Source: CAXRDE01 sp964342365 (GTDB lineage Bacteria > Cyanobacteriota > Sericytochromatia > UBA7694). From it: DNA of 23,659 nucleotides. Shown one piece after another: positions 15,428-23,481 of this stretch. The notes below the pieces were generated by a model. It was not told the origin of the DNA, did not search any database, and saw only the letters and a program-made list of their open reading frames with translations. Location: assembly GCA_964342365.1 (NCBI GenBank), contig CAYFGW010000046.1, positions 1 through 23,659 of the forward strand, written 5' to 3'. Each line of letters opens with the position of its first letter. Within the stretch, counting starts at the first letter, position 1. A program made the translations under genes and the position numbers.

Positions 15428-16067
15428 AGGCTACTTTATTACTTTTGAAGGCGGCGAAGGGGCTGGCAAATCCACCCAGATCAAACTGCTTGCTGAAAGT
15501 CTTATGGCCAGAGGCTATGCTGTAGAACTCACCCGACAGCCCGGAGGGACCACTTACGGGAAACGGATTCGCGACCTGATCTTAGAGCCAGCCAGAGAAG
15601 AAGTGCTTTCTTCACGGGCTGAGCTGTTTTTATACCTGGCAGATCGTGCGCATCACGTGGAGTATCTGGTGCGGCCCGCCATTGAAGCGGGCAAGGTTGT
15701 CATTTGCGACCGCTACACCGACTCCACGTTGGCTTATCAGGGTTACGGGCGAGGGCTCAACGTGGAACAGTTGGATATGCTCAATCAGGCGGCTACCAAC
15801 GCTCTGGTGCCTGATTTGACTTTCTGGTTGGATCTTGACCCGGAGCTGGGGCAGGCCCGGATTCGTGGACGAGGTGTTTTGGATCGTCTGGAATCAGAGG
15901 ATCTGGCTTTCCATCGCGCCGTGCGTCAGGGGTATGCTTCTCTGGCGGCACAGGAACCTGAGCGCTGGGTCAAAATAGACGCTCGTGAGCCCGTGGCGGT
16001 CATTCAGAAGTTTATTTTAGAAACTTCTGAAACTTCAATGGGTCGTTTTGCACAGTTGAAACAATAG
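15417..16067 (+). CDS. tmk: Thymidylate kinase
   Basis: 216 residues from ATG 15417; an ATG two codons earlier (15411) is equally unsupported by a ribosome site. Both lie inside the preceding gene, overlapping its end by 11 or 17 bp, so translation is probably coupled. It phosphorylates dTMP to dTDP. P-loop GGEGAGKS (12-19), TRQPGGT (39-45; the usual sequence is TREPGGT, so a Glu is replaced by Gln), and CDRYTDSTLAYQG (97-109). The lid region around RIRGRGVLDRLES fits class members with a lid arginine. The last codons overlap the convergent glycosyltransferase gene by 33 bp. Third dNTP-related step in the operon with dcd. Confidence 0.93.
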   Translation: MASKGYFITFEGGEGAGKSTQIKLLAESLMARGYAVELTRQPGGTTYGKRIRDLILEPAREEVLSSRAELFLYLADRAHHVEYLVRPAIEAGKVVICDRYTDSTLAYQGYGRGLNVEQLDMLNQAATNALVPDLTFWLDLDPELGQARIRGRGVLDRLESEDLAFHRAVRQGYASLAAQEPERWVKIDAREPVAVIQKFILETSETSMGRFAQLKQ

Positions 16068-17156
16068 GCTTTCCCAGTCCCAGACCCTTAAATCCCATGT
16101 GAAATAGGTGCCAAAGGTGGCCATATTTCCAAAACTGTGGCGTACCATCAAATCCGGTTTGTCCACCCAGCGATGGAGTAAATCTGCCAGGGCTTTGGCA
16201 TAGCGTCGCAGCATATCTTCTTCAGGCTCGGGATCAATCCAGTAGACGGTTTCCTGTCCCAGGGTTCCTAACCCTGCGTTTAAAGGGGCTACACAATGGG
16301 TGCCGCTGGCAATGGCATCAATCAGCAATTCACCGGTGGTGTCTCGAAAGGCCTGGGGCGAACAGAGCACGTGAGATTTTGCCAACTGCTCCACATAGTC
16401 AGGCTGAGGCATGGGGTCAAAGACCGTAACGTCCGGGTGTTTACCACATGTATCTAGCAGATTTAATTCTGCTTCTGTCCAGGCAGATTCCACAGCCGGC
16501 AGGAGCACCTGAAGTTTAAGTTCCGCAAATCCCTGCTTGAGCACCTCCAGAAGATCCAGGGTCTCTGCTAAGCCGTGTTCCGGGCGTTGTACGAAACTCA
16601 GGGTCAAAGACTCAGGTAGCGTATCCAGAAATGCCTGACGATGGGGAAATCGTTTTCTCAGGGTGCGGGTCATGGCCACAGAAAGATAGGTACACTGATC
16701 TTCTGTGAGGGGAAATTCCTGTTGCAGTTGTTTTTCTAGCACCGTATTAGTAGTCACGACTTTGTGAAACAGCTTGCAATGGTCTTTTGATTTGAGCCCC
16801 AGTAGGCTGACGTGTTCTACGGGCTTTGTGCTCCACAGCACGCTGCGGGCTTTAGCGGGCAGGAGGGGCACGATGTCCACGCCGGCTTCTACCGTATCCA
16901 GAAAAATAACCGCGTCAAAGGCTTCTTCCTGCCAGAAGGTTTTATCAAAGCTGACGGGCAATAAACGAAGCCCTTTATGCACCTCAGCAGTCTGGCATCC
17001 GTTCTGCATGAGGACAATGTCGTGATGGCGAATATTCAGTGCGGTGGTGAGATAGAGCGCGTTTCGCTGTGCCACAGGCAGCGGTTGCGTATACATGCTT
17101 TTGGGAGTATACGCCAGTTCTGAATAGTCCACTACACAAATTTTGAGTTTCAGCAT
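16035..17156 (-). CDS. GT-B-type glycosyltransferase (group 1-like)
   Basis: 373 residues from ATG 17154-17156; the frame extends 42 bp further upstream, but this start shares one base with the previous gene's TAA (TAATG), a classic coupled junction. The N-terminal half is a loose Rossmann-like region (ALNIRHHDIVLMQNG, EAFDAVIFLDTVE); the C-terminal half has the group-1 donor-binding region, with DVTVFDPMPQPDYVEQLAKSHVLCSPQAF, ELLIDAIASGTHCVAP and GLGTLGQETVYWIDP. The sugar donor and acceptor are unknown. Last gene of the SPOR/OMP operon, so probably envelope glycan work. The 3' end overlaps tmk by 33 bp. Confidence 0.7.
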   Translation of the reverse strand: MLKLKICVVDYSELAYTPKSMYTQPLPVAQRNALYLTTALNIRHHDIVLMQNGCQTAEVHKGLRLLPVSFDKTFWQEEAFDAVIFLDTVEAGVDIVPLLPAKARSVLWSTKPVEHVSLLGLKSKDHCKLFHKVVTTNTVLEKQLQQEFPLTEDQCTYLSVAMTRTLRKRFPHRQAFLDTLPESLTLSFVQRPEHGLAETLDLLEVLKQGFAELKLQVLLPAVESAWTEAELNLLDTCGKHPDVTVFDPMPQPDYVEQLAKSHVLCSPQAFRDTTGELLIDAIASGTHCVAPLNAGLGTLGQETVYWIDPEPEEDMLRRYAKALADLLHRWVDKPDLMVRHSFGNMATFGTYFTWDLRVWDWESLLFQLCKTTH

Positions 17157-18193
17157 TAGAACAAAAAGCCTGCCTTCAGGATGAGCATTTGCGTCCAATC
17201 ATCGGGGCGTGGATTCACACCAGACAGATTGGCAAAGGTCCAGTTCCACAGGGTATACTCCAGGCCGATAACACCCCGGCTACCGAGATAGGTTTCAACA
17301 CCGATGGTGGCCATACCACCCATCTGAAAACCGGAGCGATAGCCCCTTTCGAGCTGGGGCTCGGCACTGGGGGATGCTGAAGGATTTGCGGTGGGGCGGA
17401 CATTAGACACGGGTTGGCTTTTTTCGACGCCTTCGGTGAGGGCTTCGATATCCAGAAGCGAACCTGGCAGAAGACGTACGGAGGCGTAAGGCACAATAGG
17501 ATAAAACATATACAAGCGGCCATAAGAGCCCAGTTCGCCTGCAAAAAACTGAGCCTGCTGCTGGGCCTGGTTTTGTTGAAACGTATTGGCAAACTGTCGA
17601 GGTTCTATGGTGGGATAATCCGTAAAAACGTTGTCGTCCGGTTTTTGAAGACCCTTAAACTCCACCTGAGCCAGGGTAAAGGCAGCGGTCCAACCCACTT
17701 CATACTGCGAGGGCAGCGTCAGTTCATGATACAAGGGAGACTCCAATCCAACACTCAGAAAGCGCTGGTGGAAACGCAGGCTTCGCTCGTTTTCAAAAGG
17801 GGTGTTGCTGGTGGGCTGGCCTTCATCATTGAGATTGAGGGCTGGCAGGTCCAGAATTTCAAACAAAGACATGCCTCTAAAAAACAGACGGCTAAACCCG
17901 TGGTTCGGGCTTTCTCCCCGCATCTCAATCAGGTAGTATTGACGATCTCCGGGGGTGTCCAGGCCCAGGGCAAGACCCGAATGAAAAACGGGTCCTATGC
18001 GTAAATCTTCTCCTGTGTCCATGCCCCGCAAGTTGATTTCGGGCAGTATCGGAGGGTTCATTTTCAAAGTGGGCTGTATTTGAATGAACTTTTCAGATAC
18101 AGAGAGGGTTTCAGAATGTGCCTGGCCTTCAGCAAAAGTGCTAAAGAAGTTCAGGCAAATGCTGAGCGCACAGGCCCAGAGAACCGGCTTCAA
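17156..18193 (-). CDS. Putative outer-membrane beta-barrel protein
   Basis: 345 residues with a TTG start (18191-18193), supported because the next residues form a signal peptide (MKPVLWACALSICLNFFSTFAEGQA). Mature parts alternate polar and hydrophobic residues with Gly/aromatic turns (SGFQMGGMATIGVETYLGSRGVIGLEYTLWNW), and the chain ends in ILKAGFLF, a terminal Phe as in outer-membrane barrels. It has a Ser/Pro-rich loop near 245-265 (ANPSASPSAEP). The TTG overlaps the SPOR gene's TGA (TTGA), so coupled. No specific family recognised; ligand or channel role unknown. Confidence 0.6.
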   Translation of the reverse strand: MKPVLWACALSICLNFFSTFAEGQAHSETLSVSEKFIQIQPTLKMNPPILPEINLRGMDTGEDLRIGPVFHSGLALGLDTPGDRQYYLIEMRGESPNHGFSRLFFRGMSLFEILDLPALNLNDEGQPTSNTPFENERSLRFHQRFLSVGLESPLYHELTLPSQYEVGWTAAFTLAQVEFKGLQKPDDNVFTDYPTIEPRQFANTFQQNQAQQQAQFFAGELGSYGRLYMFYPIVPYASVRLLPGSLLDIEALTEGVEKSQPVSNVRPTANPSASPSAEPQLERGYRSGFQMGGMATIGVETYLGSRGVIGLEYTLWNWTFANLSGVNPRPDDWTQMLILKAGFLF

Positions 18194-18867
18194 GGCGTGG
18201 ACTTTCGCACAACCACTTCATAGCCCTGCTGGGTCACTTCTTCAGCCAGGTTGAGCGCACTTTCTTGTGCTTTGAAAAGTCCCAGTTGCAGGGTGAATTT
18301 ACCGTTGCGTTCTACAGCACTTGCCTTGTATCCTTTTTCGCCCAGTCGTATAGCTGCTGCATCAGCTTCTTCGCGGCTGGTATAAGATCCCACCTGGACT
18401 TTATAAACGCTTTCTGAGCTTTGTACAGGTGCTGCAGTGACCACTGGTGCTGAAGTTTTCGCGGGAGCGGGAGTGGCAGGCGCACGGGTGGGGACGGGAG
18501 TAGGTGTGGAAGCCGGTGTGGGAACCTCTGTGGGTTCGGGAGTGGGTTTGGGGGGTGGAGGAGCTGTGGCCTGAGCCAGGGCCGTACTTTCCGGAGTGGG
18601 AGTTGCTTCAGGCGTGGGCGTGGGCAAGGGGGTATTTTCTCCCACCAGTAGAGAGCCTTCGCCATCAAGGGTTACCTCAGGCGTGGGGGTAATCATAATT
18701 TTGGGGGTATCAGTAGTGGGGAAGGACTGGGTGTTGATCTTGCTGGTGAGCATATAGAAAAACCAGAAAGATCCTGTGAAGGCCAGAATGACCAGGATAA
18801 TGACAATGGGCCAGAAGGGATCTGATTTTTTCTTTTTCTTCTTTTTCTTTGGTTTTTCGCTAACCAT
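18190..18867 (-). CDS. Single-pass membrane protein with C-terminal SPOR domain
   Basis: 225 residues; AGGAAA nine bases before the ATG. An N-terminal cytoplasmic Lys-run (residues 6-14), a transmembrane helix (about 18-40, PFWPIVIILVILAFTGSFWFFY), a 90-residue Pro/Thr/Ala-rich spacer with PTPTPE-type repeats, and a SPOR domain (about 152-225: VYKVQVGSYTSREEADAAAIRL, then FTLQLGLFKAQESALNLAEEV). SPOR domains bind denuded peptidoglycan at division septa, so it resembles FtsN-like or DamX-like proteins in layout, with the spacer crossing the periplasm. First gene of the envelope operon. Confidence 0.9.
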   Translation of the reverse strand: MVSEKPKKKKKKKKSDPFWPIVIILVILAFTGSFWFFYMLTSKINTQSFPTTDTPKIMITPTPEVTLDGEGSLLVGENTPLPTPTPEATPTPESTALAQATAPPPPKPTPEPTEVPTPASTPTPVPTRAPATPAPAKTSAPVVTAAPVQSSESVYKVQVGSYTSREEADAAAIRLGEKGYKASAVERNGKFTLQLGLFKAQESALNLAEEVTQQGYEVVVRKSTP

Positions 18868-18964
18868 GCCCAGATTTCCTATACATCATTTTATTGTGCG
18901 TGCAACTAATGGATACTAACACATTTTTGCCCTCGTCATGCGCTTTATTCGCTGCAAAGGGTGC

Positions 18965-18973
18965 TGGTACAAT
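18965..18973 (+). promoter_or_regulatory. Extended -10 promoter for the GT2-TPR gene
   Basis: TGGTACAAT (TG at 18965-18966, TACAAT at 18968-18973) is an extended -10. Transcription would begin near 18980, leaving a leader of about 27 bases before ATG 19007. This argues against the open frame's earlier ATG at 18938. No good -35 is seen. Confidence 0.5.
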
Positions 18974-19006
18974 ACAATTAAAATCATTTTGAATCGAGCC
19001 TGTGAT

Positions 19007-20995
19007 ATGAAACCGCTTCGCATTAAAAGAAAAGAACAAAAGTCTACCGTTGTTAAACTCAGTGTGTGTATGATTGTCAAAAACGAAGAAAAGTTTTTGC
19101 CGGGTGCTCTGGAATCTGTTAAAGATGTGGCCGATGAAATCATTGTGGTAGATACAGGCTCCACAGACAACACCATAGAAATTGCTGAAAGTCATGGTGC
19201 CAAGGTTTACGAGAAGCCCTGGAACGATGATTTTGCGGAAGCTCGCAACGAAAGTCTGAAGCACGCCACGGGTCAGTGGGTGTTGATTATGGATGCTGAC
19301 GAGCGAGTTCCAGAGGATATGCATGATAATTTGAGAGCGCTACTGGTAGACGTAGAGCAGTTCCTTTCTTACTCTATTTATATTCAGAGCCGAAAAGAAA
19401 TTGGCGACCTGACGGAATTTTCTGGTCATCACATTGTCAGACTTTTCAGAAAAACGCCCGAGACAAAGTTCTACGGGGCAGTGCATGAACAGGTGTACCC
19501 GAGTCAGGGCAGTGTACAAATACCCAAAGAATCTTTCTATTTAATTCACCTCGGTTATGCAGACACACGATTTGTACAGAAAAAACAAACCAATAGAAAC
19601 ATTCCGATCATTAAGAAACAGCTTGAAGAAGCCAAAGAAAAGAATGAGAGCGTAGAAAGCTTTTACTCTTATTATATGGGTACTGTGGCTGAAACCCCTT
19701 CAGAAAGAATGCGCTTTTTTGAAGAGGCCATTGAAAAAGGCGTTTCTCCGGAAAGAGCACCTCATGTGCAAGCAAGCATACTGGAAATTGCGCGTCACTA
19801 TCACAATATAAAAAAATACAAAGAGGGCTTAGATTTTGCTGAAGAAAAGCTAGAAAATCATCCTTTCTTCGGTGAAAACGCTGTTTTTCTGGATACTCTG
19901 GGTATTTTGTACATGTATAACAAAAAGTATGACCTGGCAATTGAAACCTTTGAGAAAATTTTAAATCTTCCCGATGTGACCAAAAATTTATTTACCTCTA
20001 TTCAAAAAGAAAGAGTGGGTTCGTGGGGGACTTGTTTGAATCTTGTGCTGGCCCATAAGCAAATAGGCAATGAGGAAAAAGCAAAGGTTTACGCAGAAAA
20101 AGCCATTGAATTGTACGAAGGAGAAGATAAAGAGCCCATTATCAGTCGGATTGAAATCATGCTGAATAGTCAGGATGTATCTCACGAGTATTTTTCGTGG
20201 CAAAACGAAGATGCAAAAAGCTTTACCCGTTCTCAGGTGAAAAATCTGTCGAATTACTATCTCAGGCAGGGAGCTCCGGACAAGGCGCTTTTGTTACAGC
20301 ATCAAAATTCTGAACAATCGGATGTAGAATCACAGGCTTATCTTCTGGCCATTCAATATATTGAACGTAATGAGCTGGAGTCCGCTGAAAAAGTGTTTGA
20401 GGCAGTGTCTATACTATTTCCAGACAGTCATTTTGCAAAGTTAGGTATGTCATATCTTCACTTGCTTCAAAAGGATGAAGCCGAGCGTGAGCACATCAAA
20501 CCCCATTTAGAGAATACGCATTCTATAATTGAGGATAAATTGGCTTTATACATTTGTTTGTCTTTTTCTTTTATGGAAGAGGCAAAACGTTTTGCAGAAG
20601 CCATAAAATCTGCCGGCGAACATGATTTTGCGGAGTTGAGACTTGCGCTAATTGATGAAAAAGCAGGGCGCATTCAAGAAGCTATTGAGCGGTTAAAAAA
20701 ACTGGTGGAAAAAAGTCCGGGATCATTCGAAGGGTACATTCAGCTCGGAAATATTCTACTGGGTCAGGGCGGATTTGCAGAAGCCGAAGTTGTTTTTGCC
20801 ACGGCTTTAAAATTTGGCCGTACGGACTGGTATCCTTACTACGGCTATAGCCTTTCTCTGGCTGGACAAAACAAAATAGAGCGTGCAAAACAAGCCCTGT
20901 CTATGGCAGGCCGCTTATCTTCAGGTAATCCTAATGTTCTCAATTTAATGGAGCTGATCAACCAGCAGCAGGCTCTTCATACGTCATCTCAATAA
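19007..20995 (+). CDS. GT2 glycosyltransferase with TPR-like C-terminal repeats
   Basis: 662 residues from ATG 19007. A basic N-terminus, then a GT-A domain: VKLSVCMIVKNEEKFLPGALESV, DEIIVVDTGSTDNT (44-57), and DADE (96-99) as the DxD-type metal site, with KPWNDDFAEARN as in SunS/WaaE-type inverting enzymes. From about residue 240 the chain is helical with TPR-like pairs (for example AVFLDTLGILYMYNKKYDLAIETFEKIL and GYIQLGNILLGQGGFAEAEVVFATAL), giving a protein- or scaffold-binding tail. GT2-TPR enzymes commonly modify peptides or surface glycans. The gene is visibly AT-richer than its neighbours, perhaps acquired. Its 3' end overlaps the GNAT gene by 38 bp. Confidence 0.85.
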   Translation: MKPLRIKRKEQKSTVVKLSVCMIVKNEEKFLPGALESVKDVADEIIVVDTGSTDNTIEIAESHGAKVYEKPWNDDFAEARNESLKHATGQWVLIMDADERVPEDMHDNLRALLVDVEQFLSYSIYIQSRKEIGDLTEFSGHHIVRLFRKTPETKFYGAVHEQVYPSQGSVQIPKESFYLIHLGYADTRFVQKKQTNRNIPIIKKQLEEAKEKNESVESFYSYYMGTVAETPSERMRFFEEAIEKGVSPERAPHVQASILEIARHYHNIKKYKEGLDFAEEKLENHPFFGENAVFLDTLGILYMYNKKYDLAIETFEKILNLPDVTKNLFTSIQKERVGSWGTCLNLVLAHKQIGNEEKAKVYAEKAIELYEGEDKEPIISRIEIMLNSQDVSHEYFSWQNEDAKSFTRSQVKNLSNYYLRQGAPDKALLLQHQNSEQSDVESQAYLLAIQYIERNELESAEKVFEAVSILFPDSHFAKLGMSYLHLLQKDEAEREHIKPHLENTHSIIEDKLALYICLSFSFMEEAKRFAEAIKSAGEHDFAELRLALIDEKAGRIQEAIERLKKLVEKSPGSFEGYIQLGNILLGQGGFAEAEVVFATALKFGRTDWYPYYGYSLSLAGQNKIERAKQALSMAGRLSSGNPNVLNLMELINQQQALHTSSQ

Positions 20996-21752
20996 CCACC
21001 CATTCACCGTGCGGCTGAAAGCCCAGATTCTGATACAGCTTTTTGGCCGCCATATTATTTTTTTCATAGAACAAGCAGGGGGTTTTTTGTTCCTGCCGCA
21101 GGGATTGCATCAAGGCCTGCATACAGTACTTTGCGTAGCCTTTGCCCCTCATCTTTTTGGGGGTGTACACGCCGCCAATGAGTCCGGCCAGTGTGTTTTC
21201 ACAGTGGGTCAGGGCTGCAGAGACCGGCTTACCCGTTTTCTTGAGGTAGAACATTTGATTGTTTTCAATCGTGAACCGCAGACTCTCTCTGGACTTGGCC
21301 TTCATGGTTTCAGAACGCTCATAAAAGGTAAATAGCTTATCGGTTTCAGCGGAAGTGGCTTTCTGTAGGCGCATATTATCTGGAGGAGATTCCACAGCTC
21401 CGGTCATAATACAAAAGTCTTGAAATTCGTAACGACAGAGCACCTGGGTTTCACAATCTTCCGGTAAAATATTTGCCATGGCAGCCAATAAATTGTAGTG
21501 AGAGTGGAGTTCTCCTGCTATCAGAGGAATACGCTTTTTAAAAATCCATCGTGCCCAGTGCTCCATATCTTTTTGTTCCGGGTTATGGTAACTAAATCCC
21601 AAATCGGGGTGGTAAACAGCTGGGATCTGGGACTGCTCATCCAGATAAAACACCGTATCGGCACGGGGCTTTTCAATCATGCTTCGGGCCATCACGTCGT
21701 GATAAGGTCTTGGAAAAAGATGGAGAGGGAGTGAATCAACGGTTGCTATCAT
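20958..21752 (-). CDS. GNAT family N-acetyltransferase (FR47-like)
   Basis: 264 residues. The C-terminal half is a GNAT domain: LIGGVYTPKKMRGKGYAKYCMQAL with the acetyl-CoA pyrophosphate loop RGKGYA, and YEKNNMAAKKLYQNLGF, the usual last strand-helix. The N-terminal 120 residues (including HSHYNLLAAMANIL) are a less conserved region typical of the two-lobed FR47-like group. The substrate is unknown. It appears to be transcribed as a leaderless message from the promoter at 21760-21787, since no ribosome site precedes the ATG. Its 3' end overlaps the GT2-TPR gene. Confidence 0.85.
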   Translation of the reverse strand: MIATVDSLPLHLFPRPYHDVMARSMIEKPRADTVFYLDEQSQIPAVYHPDLGFSYHNPEQKDMEHWARWIFKKRIPLIAGELHSHYNLLAAMANILPEDCETQVLCRYEFQDFCIMTGAVESPPDNMRLQKATSAETDKLFTFYERSETMKAKSRESLRFTIENNQMFYLKKTGKPVSAALTHCENTLAGLIGGVYTPKKMRGKGYAKYCMQALMQSLRQEQKTPCLFYEKNNMAAKKLYQNLGFQPHGEWVVIEMTYEEPAAG

Positions 21753-21759
21753 ACTTTAA

Positions 21760-21787
21760 ATTATACATCGAATAAAAAATAAGCCAA
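21760..21787 (-). promoter_or_regulatory. Promoter for the GNAT gene, probably leaderless
   Basis: On the minus strand a perfect -10 TATAAT (21760-21765) follows TTGGCT (21782-21787) with a 16-bp spacer. The ATG begins seven bases after the -10, about where transcription should start, so the mRNA would have no leader. The -35 lies directly after the hook-gene terminator. Confidence 0.6.
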
Positions 21788-21789
21788 TA

Positions 21790-21817
21790 AAAAAGCGCTC
21801 TTAACAGAGCGCTTTTT
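21790..21817 (-). terminator. Rho-independent terminator of the flagellar hook gene
   Basis: An 11-bp stem with arms AAAAAGCGCTC and GAGCGCTTTTT (21790-21800 and 21807-21817) and a six-base loop. It lies 15 bp after the hook gene's stop on the minus strand and ends in a T run. Confidence 0.9.
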
Positions 21818-21832
21818 ATTATGTGTCTAAAC

Positions 21833-23446
21833 TTATCTAATCAGACCGTTCAGATCGTCTACGATGGTGTTACCTACGTTTACAATCTTGGTGTTAGAAG
21901 TAAATGACTTCTGAGCGATGGTCAAATCAGGCAGCGCCTCGGTAATAGAGGTGTTAGAAGATTCCAGGGCGGTAGGAATGATGGTGTTTTCCGTACCGAT
22001 AATAGAGGAACCAGAAACTTCAATACCACGACGGGTGTCAATTTCTTTACCCCGGTCTTGACCTGCGTAACCGGTGATGATGTCACCCGCAGCTTCCGTA
22101 TACTGGAACTGAGATGAACCACGGGTCTTCTGAAGACCGTTATCGTTCGCAAATTTAGCGATAGCGATGTGAATACCGGTAGAGAAAGGAGGTGCTGAAG
22201 TTTCATCCTGACCCCGTGAAGTGTTAATGAGCTGACCTGTACCATCAAACTGGAAGCGGTCACCTGACTGAGGTACAAAGCGGGGGCTTCGGCCAATCAG
22301 ACTCTTAATGTTTACACGGTGGAAAACGTTACCGCGACTGTCTTCGGCATTTTCCAGTACGCCTGAACCCGTGGAAAGCAAGCTTTCAAACAGGTTGGTG
22401 GTGGTGCCACCAGGGCTGGGCTCAACTTCTTCGGACAGACGAGTTACGGTGGTAGAAATTGCACGTTGTACGTGGGTCAAAACAATAGCGGCCTGATCCA
22501 GTTGGTTCTGGTTCACAATAATACTTGCACCTACACCGGTCTGGTTAGCCACGTCGTTGATGGCCTGAGCCATCAGTTTGGCGTTATCCAGAGATGTGTT
22601 GGCGTTAGAGTTATTGGTTTCGTTGAGTCGCAGTACAACAGGAACTGTCTCTACTGTGGTTGCCGTACCGCCGGCAATTTCACCAATGGTGAACACAAAG
22701 TCTCCGCCGCCGCCAAAACCACCGGCAGAAACAAAGGTGAAGGGCAGAACACGATCCTGAAGACCTGCTACAAAGTCCAGATCCAAGAAGGAGAAAATGG
22801 TCTGTGTCTCGTCGGTGTCACCCACGGTATCGTTCAGAACACCTGCTGCAAGCGCACCGCCGTTGATATCTTCCATGGTAACTGCGTTCAGAGAAGCAAA
22901 ACTCATGGTAATACCTAAACGACCATTACCAGCTGCAGTTGCGATAGGATCGGGGTCGGTACCAAAGTCAATGGTTTCGTCGAAATCTACCAGTTTGTCG
23001 TTGCCGGTGACTTCTCTTAAGTCATCCATTACGCCCAGAACAAACAGACCGTCGTTGGTTACGAGGTTACCGTTATCATCGAAGTGGAATTCACCGTTAC
23101 GGGTGTAGGTGATACGACCGGCGGCGTCAGCAGCCTGGAAGAAAGCGTTACCCTGAATAGCAACGTCACCAGTGTTTTTGGTTTGTACAATAGAACCTTG
23201 TGAAAAGTCGGTGGTGGTAGCACCTACGCTGATACCACCGGTACTTACCTGAATCGGGTTCAAACCACCCTGACCACCGGTTGCACCGGTACCAGATCTA
23301 AGTACGTTTACGAGTGTGTCGGCAAAGGACAAACGAGTTCCTTTATAACCGAAAATATTTGCGCCTGTTAAGTTAGCTGAAATAACCTCGATTGAACGGT
23401 TAAGTGCAATCAGGGTCGATTTCGCTGAAATCCTTACGTCACCCAT
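21833..23446 (-). CDS. flgE: Flagellar hook protein (FlgE-like)
   Basis: 537 residues. The N-terminus follows the rod/hook/filament axial pattern: SLIALNRSIEVISANLTGANIFGYKGTRLSFADTL, then DFSQGSIVQTKNTGDVAIQGNAFFQAADAAGRITYTRNGEFHFDDNGNLVTNDGLFVLG, a textbook FlgE/FlgF/FlgG block. The C-terminus (ALESSNTSITEALPDLTIAQKSFTSNTKIVNVGNTIVDDL) is the conserved coiled-coil-forming end. The long variable middle, about 200-400, rich in Gly and Thr, is larger than in rod proteins, pointing to the hook. GGAGGAT lies 12-17 bases before the ATG; an out-of-frame ATG right after it stops within a few codons. It follows flgD on the same strand. Confidence 0.92.
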   Translation of the reverse strand: MGDVRISAKSTLIALNRSIEVISANLTGANIFGYKGTRLSFADTLVNVLRSGTGATGGQGGLNPIQVSTGGISVGATTTDFSQGSIVQTKNTGDVAIQGNAFFQAADAAGRITYTRNGEFHFDDNGNLVTNDGLFVLGVMDDLREVTGNDKLVDFDETIDFGTDPDPIATAAGNGRLGITMSFASLNAVTMEDINGGALAAGVLNDTVGDTDETQTIFSFLDLDFVAGLQDRVLPFTFVSAGGFGGGGDFVFTIGEIAGGTATTVETVPVVLRLNETNNSNANTSLDNAKLMAQAINDVANQTGVGASIIVNQNQLDQAAIVLTHVQRAISTTVTRLSEEVEPSPGGTTTNLFESLLSTGSGVLENAEDSRGNVFHRVNIKSLIGRSPRFVPQSGDRFQFDGTGQLINTSRGQDETSAPPFSTGIHIAIAKFANDNGLQKTRGSSQFQYTEAAGDIITGYAGQDRGKEIDTRRGIEVSGSSIIGTENTIIPTALESSNTSITEALPDLTIAQKSFTSNTKIVNVGNTIVDDLNGLIR

Positions 23447-23481
23447 GGGTAATCATATCCTCCAAATTTAACTATCTTTTA

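Noticed and set aside
17414..18004. A 196-codon open frame on the plus strand
   Set aside because: It is antisense to the outer-membrane protein gene, which has a signal peptide and operon context; no ribosome site supports the plus frame.
18480..18660. Repeat-like GC-rich DNA that could pass for a tandem repeat array
   Set aside because: It encodes the Pro/Thr-rich spacer of the SPOR protein, so the repetition is protein-level low complexity.
22466..22918. A 150-codon plus-strand frame inside the hook gene
   Set aside because: Its translation shows no family pattern and the opposite frame is a clear flagellar hook protein.
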